The notes beneath the pieces are model-generated. The model searched no databases. It was not told where the DNA came from and worked only from the letters and a program-made list of their open reading frames with translations. Source: JADKAV01 sp037045455 (lineage in GTDB: Bacteria; Actinomycetota; Actinomycetes; S36-B12; UBA10799). From it: a stretch of 64,000 nt of DNA. The stretch is from NCBI GenBank assembly GCA_037045455.1, contig JBAOIN010000007.1, positions 62,001 through 126,000 on the forward strand. Direction: 5' to 3'. Positions 58,434-64,000 of this stretch are shown here, in pieces (the first letter of the stretch is position 1; every line of letters starts with the position of its first letter). Position numbers and translations under genes: made by a program.

Positions 58434-59129
58434 TTGATCACGTTCGAGCGCGTCACCAAGCGCTACGACAAGCGCAACCGCCCTGCGCTCGACGACATCA
58501 GCCTGACGATCTCCGCGGGGGAGTTCGTCTTCCTGGTGGGCGCTTCTGGGTCCGGGAAGTCCACGTTCCTGCGTTTAGTCCTGCGCGAGGAGAAACCCAC
58601 TGCGGGAAAGGTGATCGTCGCCGGCCGCGATGTCGGCCGGATGGCGCGGCGCAAGGTGCCGGGGCTGCGCAGGGGGATGGGCGCGGTCTTCCAGGACTTC
58701 CGCTTGCTACAGAACAAGACCGTGTACCAGAACGTCGCGTTCACGCTGCAGGTGCTGGGCCGCAAGTCCGCCCAGATCGAGCGTGCTGTGCCGGAGGTGC
58801 TGGAACTCGTGGGACTGGCCGACAAGATGCAGCGTTTCCCGGACCAGCTCTCCGGTGGGGAGCAGCAACGCGTCGCGATCGCCCGTGCCTTCGTCAACCG
58901 CCCGCCGCTGCTGCTGGCCGACGAGCCGACCGGCAACCTGGACCCTGCGACCAGCGTCGGGATCATGAAGCTGCTCGACCGGATCAACCGCGTGGGCACG
59001 ACCGTCATCATGGCCACCCACGACGCCGCGATCGTCGACCAGATGCGCAAGCGGGTCATCGAACTCGACGTGGGGCAGCTGGTCCGTGACGAAGCGCGCG
59101 GCGTCTACGGACAGGACCATCAGCCATGA
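58434..59129 (+). CDS. ftsE: Cell division ATP-binding protein FtsE
   Basis: The 231-residue ABC ATPase has Walker A GASGSGKST, signature LSGGEQQRVAIARA, Walker B LLLADEPTGNLD and the switch histidine in MATHD. FtsEX couples ATP hydrolysis in the cytoplasm to activation of peptidoglycan hydrolases at the septum. The start is TTG with a purine run upstream. Its stop overlaps ftsX (ATGA). Confidence 0.95.
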   Translation: MITFERVTKRYDKRNRPALDDISLTISAGEFVFLVGASGSGKSTFLRLVLREEKPTAGKVIVAGRDVGRMARRKVPGLRRGMGAVFQDFRLLQNKTVYQNVAFTLQVLGRKSAQIERAVPEVLELVGLADKMQRFPDQLSGGEQQRVAIARAFVNRPPLLLADEPTGNLDPATSVGIMKLLDRINRVGTTVIMATHDAAIVDQMRKRVIELDVGQLVRDEARGVYGQDHQP

Positions 59130-60034
59130 GACTCCGCTTCGTCTTCAGCGAGACGTTCCAGGGCCTGCGCCGCAATCTGACGATGACGTTCGCGGTCATC
59201 ATCACCGTGGCCGTTTCGCTGACTCTGTTCGGCGCCGGCTTGCTCGTGCGGGCGCAGGTCGACTCGATGAAGGACTACTGGTACGACCGGGTCGAGGTCT
59301 CGATCTTCCTGTGCGGGGCGAACTCATCGACGCCGAGCTGTTCCACGGGCGCCGTGACCCCCGAGGTACGCACCCAGATCCAGCAGGAACTGGAAGCGCT
59401 CAAACCCCTGGTCCAGACGATCTACTACGAGAGCAAGGAAGAGGCCTACCAGCACTTCCTCGAGCAGTTCCAGGACTCCCCGATCACCCAGAACGTGACC
59501 CCCGACGCGCTCCCCGAGTCCTTCCGCGTGAAGTTGTCCGACCCCACGAAGTACGAGGTGATCGCGGCCGCCTTCTCCGGCCGGCCGGGGGTCGAGCAGG
59601 TGCAGGACCAGCGGCAGTTGCTGGATCGCTTCTTCCGATTGCTCAATGGCCTGCAGGTGATCGCGCTGAGTGTCGCCGTCGCGATGCTGGTGGTGACCGC
59701 ATTGCTGGTCGTCAACACCATCCGGGTGGCTGCGCATGCCCGGCGCCGCGAGGTCGGGATCATGCGACTGGTGGGCGCCAGCAACTTCATGATCCGCATG
59801 CCGTTCCTGCTCGAGGCGTCCATGTCGGCGGCCGTTGGCGGGCTGATCGCGGTGGGCGCGATCGTGGCAACCAAGGCCGTTCTCATCGACAAAGTCATCG
59901 CTCCGTCCTACCGTTTCACCGCGTTCGTGGGGTGGGACCAGGTGCTGTTGATCCTGCCTGTGGTGTTCCTGACCGGAATTCTGATCGCCGCGATTGCAGC
60001 CGCGCTCACATTGCGCCGATATCTCAGAGTGTGA
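59126..60034 (+). CDS. ftsX: Cell division permease-like protein FtsX
   Basis: The 302-residue protein has an N-terminal helix, a large extracellular domain (residues about 45-165), and three further membrane helices (from about 175, 225 and 270). Family motifs are ETFQGLRRNLTMTF at the start and REVGIMRLVGASNFMIRMPF in the inner loop. The extracellular domain recruits a hydrolase partner, here most likely the M23 protein encoded next. Confidence 0.93.
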   Translation: MRLRFVFSETFQGLRRNLTMTFAVIITVAVSLTLFGAGLLVRAQVDSMKDYWYDRVEVSIFLCGANSSTPSCSTGAVTPEVRTQIQQELEALKPLVQTIYYESKEEAYQHFLEQFQDSPITQNVTPDALPESFRVKLSDPTKYEVIAAAFSGRPGVEQVQDQRQLLDRFFRLLNGLQVIALSVAVAMLVVTALLVVNTIRVAAHARRREVGIMRLVGASNFMIRMPFLLEASMSAAVGGLIAVGAIVATKAVLIDKVIAPSYRFTAFVGWDQVLLILPVVFLTGILIAAIAAALTLRRYLRV

Positions 60035-60052
60035 AGGTAGCCTGATAAGAAC

Positions 60053-61309
60053 ATGTCCGCCTTGTCCCGTTCCAGCAGCCGTCGCGCCCGCGTGGCAGCG
60101 GCGGTGATGGCCTGCGGGCTCGCGCTCGGGGTGACACCCGCGCTCGGTGACGACATCAACCAGAAGGTCGCCAACGCCCAGGACGATCTGGCCCGGGCAG
60201 ACGCCAAGGTCTCGTCCGCCATCGACAAGTTGCAGGCCGCCAAGGAGAAGCTTCCCGCCGCCCGCCAGCAGCTCGCCGACGCACAGAGCGAGCTGACGGC
60301 CTCCCAGGAGCGCAAGGCGGCCGCCGACCTCAAGGTCGCGCAGGCGATCGCCAAAGTGACCAAGGCCAAGCAGGACATCGCCGAGACTGAGCAGCAGATC
60401 GCCTACTTGGAGCAGCAGATCGGCCGGATGGCCCGCGACGTCTACCAGAACGGTGGGACCGTTTCCGAGGTCGAGATCCTGCTGGATTCGCAGAGCCCGG
60501 GCGACTTCGCGTCCCGGCTCGAGACGCTGCGATCGATTGCCGAAGGCAACAACGACACCCTGTCCGACCTCGACGCCGCGAAGGCGCAGCTGACGATCCG
60601 GCTCGGCAACCTGAAGGCCGCGGAGCAGGAGGCGCAGGACGCCCAGGCGCAGGCGCAGAAGGAAGTCGATGCGGCGACTGCAGCCAAGCAGAAGGCCGAC
60701 GAGGCGAAGGCCACGATCGACGCATTGGTCGCGGACCGCGCGTCAGCGCTGCGTGATGCCAAGGACCAGAAGGCCGCGGTCAGGAAGCAGTACCAGCAGT
60801 ACAAGGCCGAGCAGGAGCGGATCGCCGCCATCGCTCGCGCCGCCGCGGCGAAGGCGCAGGGCGGGCAGACTGCCGGGGTGCCGGTCCAGATCGGGTCGGG
60901 CGGGCTGGCCTGGCCGACCCCTGGAGCCGGTGTCGTGCAGAACGTCGGGCCCCGCATCCACCCCGTCTACGGGTATCGCTCGTGTCACACCGGCACTGAC
61001 ATCGGTGCGGGCGCCGGAACGCCTATCCACGCCGCAGCGGCAGGGGTCGTGGTGTCGGTCGAGAACGGCGGCCCCTACGGGTTGCACACACTGATCCAGC
61101 ACGGGTCCGGCATCTCGACCATGTATGCCCACCAGTCGTCGGCTTCCGTGAGCCCGGGCCAGAAGGTCTCCCAGGGTCAGGTGATCGGGACGGTGGGTGC
61201 CACTGGCTGGGTGACCGGGCCGCACCTGCACTTCGAGGTGCACGTCAACGGCACGCCGTACGACCCGATGGGCTGGTTCGGTGGCACGAAGGCCCCGGTG
61301 GCCTGCTGA
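60053..61309 (+). CDS. Coiled-coil M23 (LytM) peptidase, PcsB/EnvC-like partner of FtsEX
   Basis: The 418-residue secreted protein has a signal peptide (ending PALGDD) and long coiled coils (residues about 35-115 and 165-265, rich in A, K, Q and E). The C-terminal M23 domain (about 290-415) has zinc motifs HTGTDIGAG and HLHFEVHVNG, both intact, so it is likely an active endopeptidase. Its layout and position right behind ftsX match septal hydrolases controlled by FtsEX. Its stop overlaps smpB by one base. Confidence 0.88.
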   Translation: MSALSRSSSRRARVAAAVMACGLALGVTPALGDDINQKVANAQDDLARADAKVSSAIDKLQAAKEKLPAARQQLADAQSELTASQERKAAADLKVAQAIAKVTKAKQDIAETEQQIAYLEQQIGRMARDVYQNGGTVSEVEILLDSQSPGDFASRLETLRSIAEGNNDTLSDLDAAKAQLTIRLGNLKAAEQEAQDAQAQAQKEVDAATAAKQKADEAKATIDALVADRASALRDAKDQKAAVRKQYQQYKAEQERIAAIARAAAAKAQGGQTAGVPVQIGSGGLAWPTPGAGVVQNVGPRIHPVYGYRSCHTGTDIGAGAGTPIHAAAAGVVVSVENGGPYGLHTLIQHGSGISTMYAHQSSASVSPGQKVSQGQVIGTVGATGWVTGPHLHFEVHVNGTPYDPMGWFGGTKAPVAC

Positions 61310-61782
61310 TGGTCCGGGAAACCGGTCGCAAGGTCATCGCCACGAATCGCAGGGCCCGGCACGACTATGCGATCAGCGACACCTACGAAGCGGGGTTGGT
61401 CCTCACCGGGACCGAGGTGAAGTCGCTGCGCGCGGGCAAGGCGAATCTGACCGACGCCTACGCGGAGGTCCGCGACGGTGAAGTGTGGCTGGTGAACCTG
61501 CACATCCCCGAGTACGACCAGGGGACCTGGACGAACCATGAACCGCGCCGCACCCGCAAGTTGCTGTTGCACGCCCAGGAGATCAGCCGCCTGATCGGCA
61601 AGACGAAGCAGAGCGGACTGACCCTGGTCCCCATGCAGCTGTACTTCAAGGACGGCAAGGCCAAGGTCGAGATCGGGCTCGGACGCGGTAAGAAGGCCTA
61701 CGACAAGCGCCAGGACCTGGCCGCCCGGGAGGCCAAGCGTGACGCGGACCGGGCCGTAGCGGCCGCCCGCCGTGCTCACTGA
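61309..61782 (+). CDS. smpB: SsrA-binding protein SmpB
   Basis: The 157-residue protein carries tmRNA to stalled ribosomes. Motifs are ATNRRARHDYAI near the start, GTEVKSLRAGKANLTDAY, and a lysine/arginine-rich C-terminal tail (GRGKKAYDKRQDLAAREAKRD) that folds into the decoding centre. The ATG overlaps the stop of the M23 gene (TGATG). The tmRNA gene ssrA was not found in this window. Confidence 0.95.
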   Translation: MVRETGRKVIATNRRARHDYAISDTYEAGLVLTGTEVKSLRAGKANLTDAYAEVRDGEVWLVNLHIPEYDQGTWTNHEPRRTRKLLLHAQEISRLIGKTKQSGLTLVPMQLYFKDGKAKVEIGLGRGKKAYDKRQDLAAREAKRDADRAVAAARRAH

Positions 61783-62633
61783 CGAGGACCTGCCCGCGCT
61801 GTGGCAGCAGTTGGGCATACCCGGGTGTATTCGACGTCCACACCCACTTCCTGCCCGAACCGGTGCTGCGCAAGGTCTGGGCGTACTTCGACGCTGCCCA
61901 GCAGAACTATGGAGTGCCCTGGCCGATCTCGTATCGCGGTGATGACGATGCCCGGCTGGCGCAGCTACGCGCCATGGGGGTGCGGCGGTTTACCGCGCTG
62001 GTCTACGCGCATAAACCGGGCATGGCGGCCTGGCTAAACCAGTGGGCGCTGGACTTCGCCGCAGGGGTGCCGGAGTGCGTGCCGACCGCGACGTTCTACC
62101 CCGAGCCTGAGGCCGCCGACTACGTTGCCGAGGCGCTGGCACGGGGAGCGCGGTTGTTCAAGATCCACCTGCAGGTCGGCGACTTTGACCCGCGCGATCG
62201 ACGGCTCGATCCGGTGTGGGATCTGCTGTCCGAGGCCAGTGCCCCTGTGTTGGTGCACTGTGGGTCGGCGCCGCTGGCCGGCCGCTTCACCGGCGCTGGA
62301 CCCATCGGGGACGTGCTGGCGCGCTTCCCGGAATTGCGCGTGATCGTGGCGCACTTGGGCGCGGGAGAATTCGCCGAGTTCGTGTCGATGGCAGGTGAAC
62401 GCGTGTGGCTGGACACCACCATGGCGCTCACCGATTTCATGCAGTCGCTGCGGCCGTTCCCGCCGGAGTTGCTGCCGCGGCTGCGGGACTTGTCGGCGCA
62501 GGGCAGGGTGCTGTTCGGTTCGGACTTCCCCAACATCCCGTACCCGTACGCCCATCAGGTCGAGGTGCTCCTCGACGCGGACCTGAACATGCGACAGGTG
62601 ATGTGGGACGGGCCGCTTGCGCTGTTCGGCTGA
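61772..62633 (+). CDS. Amidohydrolase-2 family protein, one apparent frameshift
   Basis: The joined product is about 287 residues with metal motifs DVHTHFLPEP, LVHCGSAP, RVIVAHLGAGE and FGSDFPNIPY, an intact TIM-barrel metal set. The first 19 residues are in another frame; removing one G from GGG 61823-61825 restores IPGVFDVHTHF. The GTG start overlaps smpB by 11 bases. It belongs to the same broad family as the aromatic operon amidohydrolase; substrate unknown. Confidence 0.82.
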
Positions 62634-62634
62634 C

Positions 62635-63845
62635 TCAGTCTCTTCGTGGGTAGCGTTTCGGGTAGGTGGTTCTTGTGGTTCCGAGTGGTCCGGTGATGGT
62701 CAGGTCCATGGCGTAGCGTGGAGCCGGTGCCGATGGTCCAGTTTGCCGAAGGTTTTGAGGCGGTGGTGGTAGCGGCACAGGCAGACCAGCCCGTCGGGTT
62801 CGGTCCGATGGCTGTGGCGGTGGGCGTCGACGTGGTCGGTGTCGGTGTATTCGGCTGGGCGGGTGCAGTTGGGCCAGCGGCAGATCCCGTCGCGCAGCCG
62901 CACCGCGGTGCGTAGTTTGGCCGGGATTTCGTATTTGGTGGTGCCGGCGTCGAGTCAGGACCCCGGTCAGCGGGTCGGTGACCAGCCGGGTCCAGCGGGC
63001 ATCCGGGGACCAGGCCAGCTGCAGGGCCAGGGAGTGGGTGACCGGGGAGCCGTTCAAATCGGCGCCTTTGGTTTCGACGCCCATCAGCATGTCGGCGGGG
63101 ATGACCACCTGGACGTCGATGTTCCAGGTGGTGTGCTCGTCCAGCCAGCCGACCAGCGCGTCGGCGCGCAGCTGCTCGAGGCTGCGGGCATCGCCTTGCT
63201 GGTAGGGGTCGCACGGATTCGGTTTTGGCGTAGCCGTCCAGGCCTTGGATGAACGCGTGCGGCGTGCTCGGCGGAGAGGTCGATGGCGATGCTGGCCATG
63301 CCGTGGCCCTTGGGCACCACGCACACCCCGCGGTGGTCGATCGCTTCTTGGCGCTGGGCTTCCTCGGGGTCGTTGTCGCAGGTCATCCGCAGCAGCTTGC
63401 GGTGCAGCTGGGCGTTGGTGTGGTTCAGCGGCATAGCGCGATGGCTTGGGCTTCCAGCTGTTCGCGTAGCGGGTCTGGGACGTCGGCCAGCAGGTGCACG
63501 ATCTTCAACGCCCGCGGCCGGTCGATCAGCCCGGTGTGCAGCCCGTCCCAGACCAGCGGCCGGGACACGATCGCCTCACAGGTGTCGACCAGGTAGCCGA
63601 CCGAGCGGCTGGACAGGCCCAGCAGCCAGCCGATCTCCTCCACTCCCGCCCCCACAATGCCGGCGTTGGCGGCCTCCGCCCGGGCCGCCAGCTCGCTGAC
63701 CCGCACTGCATGGATGGCGTCGTCCCGGCGGCGGGCCTGCTCAGCGGATCTGCAAGTCGTGCAGGTGCTCCTGATCGTCCAATGCCCGGAACTGCGCACG
63801 CAGTACCTCCAAGGCGGAGGAAGCGGCGGGTGTCGATCCGGGCAT
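62635..63845 (-). pseudogene. DUF222/HNH endonuclease-family gene, broken by several frameshifts
   Basis: Pieces of a DUF222 (13E12-type) protein lie in three frames: an N-terminal part (SSALEVLRAQFRALDDQEHL, then QARRRDDAIHAVRVSELAARAEAANAGIV), a middle part (HTNAQLHRKLLRMTC, GWLDEHTTWNIDVQVVIPADMLM) and an HNH part (CRWPNCTRPAEYTDTDHVDAH, CRYHHRLKTFG). Breaks lie near 63748, 63431, 63240 and 62955, with another near the 3' end. The first can be repaired by removing one base; the one near 63431 needs minus one or plus two. It could be a decayed gene or one hit by sequencing errors. Confidence 0.7.
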
Positions 63846-64000
63846 ACCCCAGTATCGCACACCTGTTCGAATAACTCAAGAGGTGTGAATGAATCCAGCA
63901 ACCGTATCCCACTGTCCCGAGCCCTCTTCGAGCCATCCCGCTATTGAGTTTCTGATGCCGTCCGCCCAAGGCAGCCTGCTGGTTGTGTCGCAATGTGCGA

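Noticed and set aside
61783..62640. A tmRNA (ssrA) gene next to smpB
   Set aside because: The stretch downstream of smpB is coding for an amidohydrolase, and neither a tRNA-like end nor a tag-encoding frame was seen.

Overview
The window is a high-GC chromosomal segment from an actinobacterium (Actinomycetota, class Actinomycetia). The evidence is a WhiB regulator, the MtrA-MtrB-LpqB signalling operon, coenzyme F420 biosynthesis genes (fbiA, fbiB, fbiC), a WS/DGAT wax ester/triacylglycerol synthase, a large NAD-type glutamate dehydrogenase, frequent GTG/TTG starts and many apparently leaderless promoters. Gene order from about 2.4 to 33 kb closely follows the Mycobacterium tuberculosis Rv3268-Rv3240c region as I remember it (TIGR03089 protein, LCP protein, glycosyltransferase, mannose-1-P guanylyltransferase, fbiA/fbiB, whiB2, DUF3499, phosphomannomutase, SIS isomerase, manA, mtrA/mtrB/lpqB, comF, hpf, secA). 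No genus can be named from this.

Layout: 1-8 kb holds cell-envelope genes (a truncated membrane protein, a secreted RTX-repeat protein, a glycosyltransferase, an LCP ligase and a three-module amidase). 8-20 kb holds GDP-mannose and F420 biosynthesis and whiB. 20-30 kb holds a cation transporter, a CPBP protease, mtrA-mtrB-lpqB, comF, hpf and regulators. 30-36 kb holds secA and a small cluster with an excisionase-like HTH protein and a CpaE-like protein. 36-39 kb holds neutral-lipid genes (WS/DGAT, patatin). 39-45.6 kb holds proline-to-glutamate-to-2-oxoglutarate catabolism (pruA, NAD-GDH). 45.8-53 kb on the minus strand is a seven-gene, translationally coupled aromatic meta-cleavage operon facing a TetR gene across palindromic operators. 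53.7-57 kb is mixed (acyltransferase, AlkB, M14 peptidase, TM2 protein). 57-62.6 kb is the conserved prfB-ftsE-ftsX-M23 peptidase-smpB cluster. A broken DUF222/HNH gene closes the window.

Two unexplained features stand out. First, two families of intergenic palindromes lie just behind gene ends. In both, a short word occurs twice per arm at a fixed 19 or 20 bp spacing, and short versions carry one word per arm. Second, many conserved genes, some of them essential, carry apparent single-base insertions (at least a dozen in secA, one or more in fbiC, pruA, gdh, prfB, alkB and the aromatic operon). These are best read as residual sequencing errors, so interrupted genes are annotated as single intact loci.

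Few stretches lack genes. The only one above 300 bp is 14746-15270, which holds one palindrome and the likely whiB promoter. I found no tRNA, rRNA, tmRNA, insertion sequence or CRISPR array.
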